This document shows positions 16,747 to 25,585 of a stretch of 64,000 nucleotides of DNA, one piece after another. A program made the translations under genes and the position numbers. How positions within the stretch are numbered: position 1 is the stretch's first letter; the number at the start of each line of letters is the position of its first letter. This stretch comes from Azohydromonas lata NBRC 102462 (GTDB lineage Bacteria; Pseudomonadota; Gammaproteobacteria; Burkholderiales; Burkholderiaceae_C). The notes beneath the pieces are model-generated. The model searched no databases. It was not told where the DNA came from and saw only the letters and a list, made by a program, of their open reading frames with translations. The DNA lies in NCBI RefSeq assembly GCF_001571085.1, contig NZ_BCTC01000002.1, positions 62,001-126,000 of the forward strand, in the 5' to 3' direction.

Positions 16747-17865
16747 ATGCGCTTTTCCCACGCCCGCTATCGCAACCCTGCCCACGACGACCGCGAAGGC
16801 CCGCAGGGCAAGCCCAGTGCCCGTGCGCTGCGCCCGCTTCGGCGCCTGGGCGGGCTGCTGCTGGCGCTGGGCGTGCTGGCCGGCTGCGCGCAACCCGGCG
16901 CCGCGCCGCTGCGCCACGCGGCGCCGCAGCCCGGCGGCTTCAGCTTCGCGCTCATGGGCGACATGCCCTACAGCCCGCGCGAGCTGCCGGCGGTGGACCG
17001 GCTCGTCGCCGCCGTCAGCGCGGATGCCGAGGTCGGCCTGGTGCTGCACGTGGGCGACATCAAGGGCGGCGCCGAGCGCTGCGACGAGGCCGTCTACCGC
17101 CAGCGCCTGCAGCAGTTGCAGCGCGTGGCGCAGCCGCTGGTCTACACGCCCGGCGACAACGAGTGGACCGACTGCCACCGCCCCGCGGCCGGCAGCTACG
17201 TGCCCACCGAGCGGCTGGCGCTGGTGCGGCGGCTGTTCTTCCCCGAGCCCGGGCGCACGTTGGGCGCAAAGCCCATGGCCGTCGTCTCGCAGGCGCGCGT
17301 GGACGCCGCGCATGCCGCCTTCGTGGAGAACGTGATGTTCGAGCGCGGCGGCGTGGTCTTCGCCACGCTGCACGTGGTGGGCAGCCGCAACGACCAGGTG
17401 TCGTGGATGGGCGTGGACCCCAAGGACGGCGTGAGCGGCACCAACGCCGAGCGCGGCGCCGAGTTCGAGGCGCGCCAGGCCGCCAACGTGGCCTGGCTGG
17501 ACCGCCTCTTCGACGAGGCCCGCCGCCGCGGCGCCGCCGGCGTGGTGGTGGCCATGCAGGCCAACCCGCGCATCGAGCAGTTGCCCGGCAGCCTGGAGCG
17601 CAGCGGCTTCGACGCGGTGCTGGCCAAGCTGCGCGAGCGCGCTGCAACGTTCCAGCGCCCCGTGCTGCTGCTGCACGGCGACGACCACGAGTTCTTCATC
17701 GACCAGCCCTGGTACCGCGACAGCGCCCCCGAGCCGCGCCTGGGCAACGTGACGCGCGTGCAGGGCTACGGCAGCCCGCGCATCCACTGGGTCAAGGTGC
17801 GCGTGCTGCCGGGCACGCCGGAGGTCTTCCACATCGAGCCGCAGCGGGTGGAGGGCAACCCCTGA
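16747..17865 (+). CDS. Lipoprotein with calcineurin-like metallophosphoesterase fold
   Basis: Protein of 372 residues. A basic N-terminus of about 35 residues precedes a hydrophobic core and lipobox (GVLAGC), so it is probably lipidated and exported. The mature part has metallophosphoesterase-like motifs in order: FALMGDMPY (for D-x-H/N), VLHVGDIKGG (GD), TPGDNEWTD (GDNE) and a late HGDDHEFF. These suit a two-metal phosphoesterase site, although the first motif lacks its usual His. Substrate is unknown; the family covers nucleotides, phospholipids and phosphoproteins. The gene is divergent from the CoA-transferase, with an 88-base shared promoter region. A hairpin overlaps its stop. Confidence 0.72.
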   Translation: MRFSHARYRNPAHDDREGPQGKPSARALRPLRRLGGLLLALGVLAGCAQPGAAPLRHAAPQPGGFSFALMGDMPYSPRELPAVDRLVAAVSADAEVGLVLHVGDIKGGAERCDEAVYRQRLQQLQRVAQPLVYTPGDNEWTDCHRPAAGSYVPTERLALVRRLFFPEPGRTLGAKPMAVVSQARVDAAHAAFVENVMFERGGVVFATLHVVGSRNDQVSWMGVDPKDGVSGTNAERGAEFEARQAANVAWLDRLFDEARRRGAAGVVVAMQANPRIEQLPGSLERSGFDAVLAKLRERAATFQRPVLLLHGDDHEFFIDQPWYRDSAPEPRLGNVTRVQGYGSPRIHWVKVRVLPGTPEVFHIEPQRVEGNP

Positions 17866-17888
17866 TCAACCTGAGAGGGTGATCGGGG
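17859..17888 (+). terminator. Hairpin overlapping the metallophosphoesterase stop
   Basis: CCCCTGATCA and TGATCGGGG pair with one bulge around an 11-base loop. There is no T run, so it may be a weak terminator or a 3'-end stabiliser. Confidence 0.3.
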
Positions 17889-18320
17889 CTGTGACCCTGC
17901 AATGTCCTCATCGCGACCAAGCGGCCGTCGTGCATGACATCCACGATCTGTCCTGTGCCTGCAAGGGCGGGTCGATGCTGGACGCGGCCGAATCGCGGCG
18001 CACCATGGGGCCTCACGCTGGCTTTCAACAGGCAGCTCAACGCGGCCAGTGTCTGTCCAGAGTTCATCAGTTCTGTACTGAAATTCTTTCCATGTTGTAG
18101 GCATCGTGAAAATTGAGGTGCAATGACATGGGTGTGTTGTGTGCTGTTTTTTTGGCTAATAGGCGATAGATTTCTGATTATTTCGGTTTTTTTTGGGATT
18201 GCCTTTGGGAACTCTTTTTGGTCTCAATTGATTTCCGGGTTTTTGAATAAGATCTGCTCGGTGACCGGCTATTGGGTTACTTACTTCTTTTTGACTAATT
18301 CAAGAACTTCAGGGGGATAT
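17889..18320 (+). other. Gap marking the change to AT-richer DNA
   Basis: The first half (to about 18060) is GC-rich and has no ORF with a recognisable product. From about 18060 base composition shifts sharply, with runs such as TTTTTTTGG and TTTCGGTTTTTTTTGG. The frame of the PEP-CTERM gene stays open back to 18123, but those residues look like translated AT-rich leader rather than protein. Nothing else is recognised. Confidence 0.5.
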
Positions 18321-19070
18321 GTGAGAGATATTTTTTGTGCTTTGTTCTTATGTGCTGCAGGTACTGTTCATGCCTCTCCTGCTTATACGAATGAATGGAC
18401 TGGTCTGACCAGATCAATGGTCACAGGCGTCATTGCAACTTCTGAAGGGAACGTCGATGTGACTCTTTCCTTGACCAACTACAACGATACGCGCTCCAAG
18501 GCAGCGGTCATTCAAAACAGCTCGTTGTTTTCAACGTTCTATGGCGGTGCAACCGCTGCCGATGTGTATGCGGCTGCCTTGCCTGGAAAAAATGATTTTG
18601 TCCGGGTGGAGTCATGGAGCGAGCAGGCAGTGTATACACTTTCGTTCTCAAGGGAAGTCGAGAATCCAATTTTTCATGTATATAACCTGGATTACAGGTA
18701 CTACAATTTTCTTGGTGACGTTTCCGCAACCGTGTTGTCCGGGTTTAATATGGTGGCTTACGATAATGTGGTCAGCGACAATGACATGAAAAACCATGAT
18801 GAAGGATATTTCACTGACAAAAGTCGCGGTTCGCCAACTTCCTCAGCTTATGGAAGTTTTCAATTGAATGGCACTTTTACGACCATACAGTGGACACGGC
18901 CTGGAAGCGGAGCGGATGGAAACTCTTTGGGACTTTCTGTTGGCATTCCATCAAGCTCTCCACCTGTAACGCCGGTGCCGGAGCCAAATGGTCTGGCACT
19001 GGTCGGTCTTGCTTTGGGCTTGATGGGTGCCGTGTATCAGCGTCGGTCAACTCGCAATGCCATGGCCTGA
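18321..19070 (+). CDS. PEP-CTERM-sorted exported protein
   Basis: Protein of 249 residues from a GTG at 18321. This start is chosen because AGGGGGAT lies just upstream and it opens a standard signal peptide (MRDIFCALFLCAAGTVHA, cleavage before SPAYT). The body has no domain I recognise. The C-terminus is a PEP-CTERM anchor: VPEPNGLALVGLALGLMGAV then YQRRS. Such proteins are processed by exosortase and displayed or secreted, often with exopolysaccharide; no exosortase is in this window. Codon use and GC content are strikingly different from both neighbours, suggesting recent transfer. It converges on the lytic transglycosylase, with 11 bases between stops. Confidence 0.82.
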   Translation: MRDIFCALFLCAAGTVHASPAYTNEWTGLTRSMVTGVIATSEGNVDVTLSLTNYNDTRSKAAVIQNSSLFSTFYGGATAADVYAAALPGKNDFVRVESWSEQAVYTLSFSREVENPIFHVYNLDYRYYNFLGDVSATVLSGFNMVAYDNVVSDNDMKNHDEGYFTDKSRGSPTSSAYGSFQLNGTFTTIQWTRPGSGADGNSLGLSVGIPSSSPPVTPVPEPNGLALVGLALGLMGAVYQRRSTRNAMA

Positions 19071-19081
19071 TAGGCGGAACG

Positions 19082-20056
19082 TTACCGTCCCCGCCTCAAC
19101 CCCACCGCCTCCACCCGCGGCTTGCGGATGAGCTCCAGCCGCGGCGAGGGCCGGGTGATCTTGGCGTCGTAGGGGTGGTTGGTCAGGCCCGCGGACTCCA
19201 GCACCTTGCTGACGTAGTTGCGCGTCTCTTCGTAAGGGGGCACGCCCAGGTAGCGGTCCACCGTGCCTTCGCCCGCGTTGTAGGCGGCGGCCACGAGCTT
19301 CAGGTCGCCTTCGAAGTAGGCCAGCAGCCAGCGCAGGTAGGCCAGGCCGCCGCGCACGTTCTGCTCCTCGTTGAAGGGGTCGCGCACGTTGAAGCGCTCG
19401 GCCGTGGCGGGGATGAGCTGCATCAGGCCCTGCGCGTTCCTGGGCGACACCGCCGCCGGGTCGTAGTTGGATTCGGCCCGCATGATGGCCAGCGCCAGCT
19501 CCGGCTGCACCGAGTACTTGGGCGCGAGCTTCTTCACCAGGTCCACCACTTTCTTGGGCGCGGTGTTGAAGAGCCGCGCGCGCTGCGCCGGGTCGGCCAC
19601 CAGGCCCTGCGCGCTCGCCGCGCCGTTGACCATGGTGATCACGGCCGGCGGCGGCGCGGGCGGGATCATGCAGTCCGGCATCTCCGGCGCCGAGCCACCC
19701 ACCATCTTCAGCATCTCCACGCCCTGCGGAATGCCCTTGTCCGCCGCCAGCTTGAACATGTAGGCCGCCCAAGCGTCGTTGCGCGGCACGCCGCGCGCGT
19801 AGGCGTAGATCCAGCCCAGGCGGAACTGCGACTCCGCATCCCCCCCGCGCGCGGCGCGGCAGTACATGGCGGCGGCGAAGGCCGGGTCGCGCGGCACGCC
19901 GTCGCCCTTCTCGTAGCGCTCGGCGTCGGCGCGCAGCAGCAGCGCCATCTGCAGCCGCGCTTCCGGGTCTTCCGCGGGGGAGGCCGCCTGCGCCGCGACG
20001 GCACTGCAGAGCGACAGCACGGCAGCGGCGCAACGCTTGAGCAAGGCGTGAGTCAT
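19082..20056 (-). CDS. Lytic transglycosylase (SLT family) with Sel1-like repeats
   Basis: Protein of 324 residues. The start at 20056 gives a signal peptide (MTHALLKRCAAAVLSLCS ... AQAAS). Two Sel1/TPR-like helical repeats follow (about 35-105, with GDGVPRDPAFAAAMYCRAA and GVPRNDAWAAYMFKLAAD). The C-terminal half is an SLT domain (about 165-290). Its catalytic Glu is in IMRAESNYDPAAVS, and the motifs RNAQGLMQLIPATAERF and AAAYNAGEGTVDRY are intact. It should cleave the MurNAc-GlcNAc bond of peptidoglycan to form 1,6-anhydro products in the periplasm. Sel1 repeats suggest a protein partner. The upstream 283 bases hold no gene that I can support. Confidence 0.9.
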   Translation of the reverse strand: MTHALLKRCAAAVLSLCSAVAAQAASPAEDPEARLQMALLLRADAERYEKGDGVPRDPAFAAAMYCRAARGGDAESQFRLGWIYAYARGVPRNDAWAAYMFKLAADKGIPQGVEMLKMVGGSAPEMPDCMIPPAPPPAVITMVNGAASAQGLVADPAQRARLFNTAPKKVVDLVKKLAPKYSVQPELALAIMRAESNYDPAAVSPRNAQGLMQLIPATAERFNVRDPFNEEQNVRGGLAYLRWLLAYFEGDLKLVAAAYNAGEGTVDRYLGVPPYEETRNYVSKVLESAGLTNHPYDAKITRPSPRLELIRKPRVEAVGLRRGR

Positions 20057-20339
20057 GGTCGGACGGCTCCTTGGGTATGGAAACTCAGCAGCGGCGGGAG
20101 GAACTGCGGCGGGAGGTCGGCGGGGAACTGCAGGTGAAACCAATCCAACTTCAGGGTGATTGACGGACCGCATCGTGCGATGGCGCGGCCGAGGGCAGAG
20201 GTCGGCAGGTTCCCCATCCCCGCCGCCGCGGACAACCCCCGAAGCGAACGGTTGCCGCGCCCGCGCGGCTTGTAGGAGTGCGCAAGGGTCTATGGGCAGG
20301 ACAGGGCTGCGCCCAACCCCAAGCGCCGGCCGCCCAGGC

Positions 20340-21778
<1,439 letters not shown>

Positions 21779-21782
<4 letters not shown>

Positions 21783-23665
21783 GAAATCGGGTGCTGATGG
21801 GGGTCGGCGGCGGCGGGGGCCGCCGTAGGGGCGGACGCGCCGGTTGCAGGCGGCGCCAGCGGCAGCATGAACACGAAGCGCGCCCCGCCTTCGGCGCGAT
21901 TCTCCGCGGCCAGCGTGCCGCCGGACTCGCGGGCGATGTGGGCGGAGATCATCAAGCCCAAGCCCAGACCCTGGCCGGCGGGCTTGCTGGTGACGAAGGG
22001 CTCGAACAGGCGCGGCAGGATGTCCTCGCGGATGCCGGGGCCGCTGTCCTCCACCTCCAGCCGCGCGTGGTCCCCGTGCGGCCGCGCGCGCACGCAAAGC
22101 CGCCGCGCCGGGGCGGGCTCGCCCGGCGCGCCCGCGTGCGCGGCCATGGCGTCCACGGCGTTGGCCATCAGGTTCACCAGCACCTGCTCCAGCCGCGCCT
22201 CGTCGGCCAGCACCTGCAGCTTCACGGGCGCGATGTCCACTTCGAACTCCACGCCCGCCTCGCGCAGCCGGCGCGACAGCAGGAACTGCGCATTGGCCAC
22301 CACCGGCTGCAGCGCCACCGGTGCCGGCGGCTGCTGCGACTTGTGGGCAAAGCTTTTCAGGCGATGGGTGAGCGCGCCCAAGCGGTCCACGAGCTTGGCG
22401 ATGCGCTGCAGGTTGCCTTCCACGTCCGCGGTGCGGCCGTGCTGCAGCAGCACGCAGGCGTTGTCGGCGAGCGTCCGCATGGCCGCCAGCGGCTGGTTGA
22501 GCTCGTGCACCATGCCGGCCGACATGCGCCCAAGCAGGGCCATCTTGCCGGCGTGGACCAGCTCGTTCTGCGCCGCGCGCAGCTCGGCGGTGCGCTCCAC
22601 GACGCGGGCTTCCAGGCTGTCGTAGGCCATTTGCAGCGCGGCGCGGCTGGCGCGCTGCTGCTGCAGGGCGCGGCGGCGCTGCAGCCAGGCAAAGGCCAGC
22701 AGCGGCAGCAGCAGCCCGGCCAGCGCGCCGGTGAGGGCCATGCGCCGCGCGTCGGCCTGCAGCGGGGCCAGCTCGTCCAGCACCACCAGGCGCCAGGGCG
22801 CGCGCTGCAGCGTGCGCTCGGAGGCCAGGTAGCGCCCGCCCTCCAGCGCCAGCAGCCGGCTGCCGTCGGCCAGGGTTTCACGCTCCTGCCAGCTCAGCGG
22901 TTTCAAGGGCGCGCCGCCGTAGGGGCGGGCGACGGTGGTTTCCTTCAGCGCCGCGGCGGCCAGCGGGCGCAGCGGGCGGTATTTCCAGTCCTCGCGCGTG
23001 CCCAGGATCACCACGCCGCGCTCGTCCAGCGCCAGCACCTGGCCCGGCAGCTTGCGCCAGGCCTGCTCGGTGGCCTCCAGGCTGACCTTGACCGTGGCCA
23101 CGCCCAGCGGGGCCGGCGGCGGGGCCTCGAAGGCCGGCGGCGGCGCCAGCGCGAAGGAGAGGTAGTAGCCGGGCCGCCCGCTGGAGATGCCCACGCCGAA
23201 GAAGCGCCCGCGCTGCTGCGCCAGCGCGTCGCGCACGTAGGGGCGGAAGGAGAGGTCCAGGCCCAGCGGCGAGCCCGGCTGCCCGGCGTCGCCCGCGGCC
23301 AGCACCATGCCGTCGCGGCCGATGACGTAGAGCATGTCGGCGCCGGCCGTGGCGTTGATGCCGCGCAGCGTGGCGTTGACGTCGTGGCGCAGCGCCTCGT
23401 TGCGCGGCGCGCGCAGCAGTTGCAGCACCTGCGGCGTGGTCTCCAGCAGCGAGGGCAGGTAGTCGAAGCGCGCGAGCTGCGCGTCCAGCCCGGTGGCGAC
23501 GAGGTCCAGCCGGTGCTGCGCCTGCTCCTGCAGCGAGGCCAGCCCGCTGCGCCAGGCCAGGCGGTGGCCGGTGAAGGCGCAGGCCGCCACCAGCGCCACG
23601 CAGGCGCCGCTCCAGGCCAGCAGGGCGCGGGGTTTCAAGGGAGAAAAGTAGGCTGCGAAAAGCAT
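21779..23665 (-). CDS. dctB: C4-dicarboxylate sensor histidine kinase DctB
   Basis: Protein of 628 residues. An N-terminal membrane helix (about 14-34), a periplasmic double-Cache/PAS-like sensor (about 40-300), a second membrane helix (about 305-328) and a cytoplasmic coiled coil lead to the HisKA domain (SAGMVHELNQPLAAMR) and HATPase (NLMANAVDAMA, DSGPGIRED, GLGLGLMISAHI). This matches DctB, which binds succinate, fumarate or malate outside and signals to DctD. A Pro/Ala-rich tail ends the protein. It overlaps dctD by four bases. A strong hairpin abuts its start codon on the 5' side, between it and dctA. Confidence 0.92.
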
Positions 23666-23711
23666 TGCGCGCCGCGGCGACCGACAGCAAGGTCGGCCAC
23701 GGCGGCGCGCA
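23666..23711 (-). other. Long intercistronic hairpin between dctA and dctB
   Basis: On the minus strand TGCGCGCCGC and GCGGCGCGCA form an exact 10-bp outer stem with an inner CCGAC/GTCGG stem. It sits 20 bases after the dctA stop and directly against the dctB ATG. It could attenuate read-through, protect dctA mRNA or mask the dctB start region; T residues follow only inside dctB. Confidence 0.6.
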
Positions 23712-23731
23712 GCATACGCGCTGGCTCGCGC

Positions 23732-25069
23732 TTAGCGGGCGGTCGCGGGCATGTGGGCCTCGCTGGCGTCCAGCACGGCCTCGGGCTCCTGGGCCTCGGC
23801 CACGGTCTCGCCGTTGAGCGTGCGGCGCAGGCGGTCGCTGTCCAGGTCGCCCGTCAGCTTGGCCACGACCACGGTGGCCACGCCGTTGCCGATGAGGTTG
23901 GTGAGCGCGCGCGCTTCGGACATGAAGCGGTCAATGCCCAGGATCAGCGCCAGGCCCGCCACCGGCACGTGGCCCACGGCGGACAGCGTGGCGGCTAGGA
24001 CGATGAAGCCGCTGCCCGTGACGCCGGCGGCGCCCTTGGAGGTCAGCAGCAGCACCGCCAGCAGCGTGATCTGCTGCGAGATCGTCATGTCGGTGTTGGT
24101 GGCCTGGGCGATGAACACGGCCGCCATCGTCAGGTAGATGGAGGTGCCGTCCAGGTTGAAGGAGTAGCCGGTCGGGATGACCAGGCCCACCACGCTCTTG
24201 CGCGCGCCCAGGTTCTCCATCTTGGCCATCATGCGCGGCAGCACGGATTCGCTGGACGAGGTGCCCAGCACGATCAGCAGCTCTTCCTTGATGTACTTGA
24301 TGAACTTCAGGATGGAGAAGCCGCTGGCGCGCGCGATGGCGCCCAGCACCACGAAGATGAACAGCAGGCAGGTGGCGTAGAACGTGGCCATGAGCTGGCC
24401 CAGTTGCACCAGCGAGCCCACGCCGTACTTGCCGATGGTGAAGGCCATGGCGCCGAAGGCGCCGATGGGGGCGACCTTCATGATGTAGCCCACGATGCTG
24501 AACAGCACGTGCGAGAACTTCTCGATGAAGTCGAACACCAGCGTGCCGCGGCCGCCGAACTTGTGCAGCGCGAAGCCGAACATCACGGCGAACAGCAGCA
24601 CCTGCAGGATCTCGCCCTTGGCGAAGGCATCGACCACCGTGCTCGGGATGACGTTGAGCAGGAAGTCGGTGGTGCTCTGCATGGCGCCGGGCTTGGTGTA
24701 GGCGGCCAGGCTCTTGGTGTCGAGCTGGCTCACGTCCACGTTCATGCCCGCGCCGGGCTTGACGAGGTTGATGATCACCAGGCCCACCAGCAGCGCGATG
24801 GTGGAGACGATCTCGAAGTACAGCAGCGCCAGGCCGCCGGTCTTGCCGACCTTCTTCATGTCTTCCATGCCGGCGATGCCCACCACCACGGTGCAGAAGA
24901 TGATGGGGGCGATGATCATCTTGATGAGCTTGATGAAGCCATCACCCAGCGGTTTCATGGCCGCGCCGGTCTCCGGGTAGAAGTGGCCCAGCAGCACACC
25001 GATGGCAATGGCCACCAGCACCTGCACGTACAGCGACTTGTAGATGGGTTTTTTCTGGACAACGTCCAT
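23732..25069 (-). CDS. dctA: C4-dicarboxylate:cation symporter DctA
   Basis: Protein of 445 residues, full length for the dicarboxylate/amino acid:cation symporter family. Features include [21 protein letters not shown] (the conserved re-entrant region), [13 protein letters not shown] (the serine-rich HP1 loop), [14 protein letters not shown] (NMDGT-type cation-binding motif as NLDGT) and [18 protein letters not shown]. It imports succinate, fumarate and malate across the inner membrane. AGGAG lies eight bases before the ATG. Expression should depend on sigma-54 and DctD, given the upstream promoter element and the downstream dctB/dctD. Confidence 0.96.
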   Translation of the reverse strand: MDVVQKKPIYKSLYVQVLVAIAIGVLLGHFYPETGAAMKPLGDGFIKLIKMIIAPIIFCTVVVGIAGMEDMKKVGKTGGLALLYFEIVSTIALLVGLVIINLVKPGAGMNVDVSQLDTKSLAAYTKPGAMQSTTDFLLNVIPSTVVDAFAKGEILQVLLFAVMFGFALHKFGGRGTLVFDFIEKFSHVLFSIVGYIMKVAPIGAFGAMAFTIGKYGVGSLVQLGQLMATFYATCLLFIFVVLGAIARASGFSILKFIKYIKEELLIVLGTSSSESVLPRMMAKMENLGARKSVVGLVIPTGYSFNLDGTSIYLTMAAVFIAQATNTDMTISQQITLLAVLLLTSKGAAGVTGSGFIVLAATLSAVGHVPVAGLALILGIDRFMSEARALTNLIGNGVATVVVAKLTGDLDSDRLRRTLNGETVAEAQEPEAVLDASEAHMPATAR

Positions 25070-25130
25070 GAATGTCTCCTCGGACGGCCGTTGGTGGAGG
25101 AACAGGGGTGGCCGAGCAAGGAGTGCTTGT

Positions 25131-25145
25131 GCAAGCGCGGTGCCA
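25131..25145 (-). promoter_or_regulatory. Sigma-54 promoter of dctA
   Basis: Read on the minus strand: TGGCAC, five bases, TTGC, an exact match to the -24/-12 consensus, about 60 bases before the dctA start. It fits control by the DctB/DctD pair encoded downstream. Confidence 0.88.
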
Positions 25146-25166
25146 GGACGGCGGCTTGCCTTAAGT

Positions 25167-25258
25167 CCTTGATTTACAAGGAACGGCGCTTGCCGCGACG
25201 CGGTGCGCGGGCCGGTGGACCGGACGGGCGGACGCAGGGGCGTCCGGGATTCCGGACG
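25167..25258 (-). promoter_or_regulatory. Candidate activator sites upstream of the sigma-54 promoter
   Basis: Two inverted repeats lie upstream of the -24 box: CCTTG-ATTTA-CAAGG (25167-25181) and CGTCCGG-GATT-CCGGACG (25241-25258). The second is about 100 bases from the promoter, the usual distance for an enhancer-like DctD site. Which repeat, if either, binds DctD is not decidable by eye. Confidence 0.45.
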
Positions 25259-25329
25259 GGGTAAGGCCGGCAGCGGGGTACTGCCGATATTCGTCAGCCC
25301 TTTGGCACAGGCGCCACGTTCCCTGATCC

Positions 25330-25453
25330 GTCATGCCCGCGAAAGCGGGCATCCACCTCTACCAATGCGCTGGCGCGCAAACGTTGGCTTGCCGTGCTGC
25401 GGGTTCGAGGGCGCACCTCGGCGTTCGTGGATGCCCGCTTTCGCGGGCATGAC
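25330..25453. repeat. Dispersed mini-element C with 27-bp terminal inverted repeats
   Basis: The left end (25330-25356, starting GTCATGCCCGCGAAAG) and right end (25427-25453) are exact inverted copies, and each folds into its own hairpin. The ends are a variant of those at 13061 and 42933 (ATGCCCGC in place of ATTCCCGC), and the interior is shorter and unrelated by eye. It lies between dctA regulatory DNA and the 3' end of the Hsp70 cassette. Confidence 0.82.
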
Positions 25454-25585
25454 GGAATAGAGGGTGAAGCGCCCTGGCTCACGGGAGGCGACTACCGGAC
25501 AGGCCTCCCGGAAAGCGCCACGCTTTCGCGGCACAGCGAAGTAAAGAGCAGAGCGAAGAAATCGGTCCTCGCCCAGCCAGACGCC

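Noticed and set aside
14247-17882. 1211-residue plus-strand frame spanning three genes
   Set aside because: It runs antisense through the CoA-transferase and out of frame through the MFS and metallophosphoesterase genes, with no family motifs.
17792-18104. Short minus-strand ORFs near the metallophosphoesterase 3' end
   Set aside because: No recognisable family, no ribosome-binding site, and they overlap the end of the supported gene. A transposon remnant was considered, but nothing supports it.
18123-18320. N-terminal extension of the AT-rich PEP-CTERM protein from an ATG at 18123
   Set aside because: The extension has no ribosome-binding site and reads as random hydrophobic residues, while the GTG at 18321 has a strong Shine-Dalgarno and starts a proper signal peptide.
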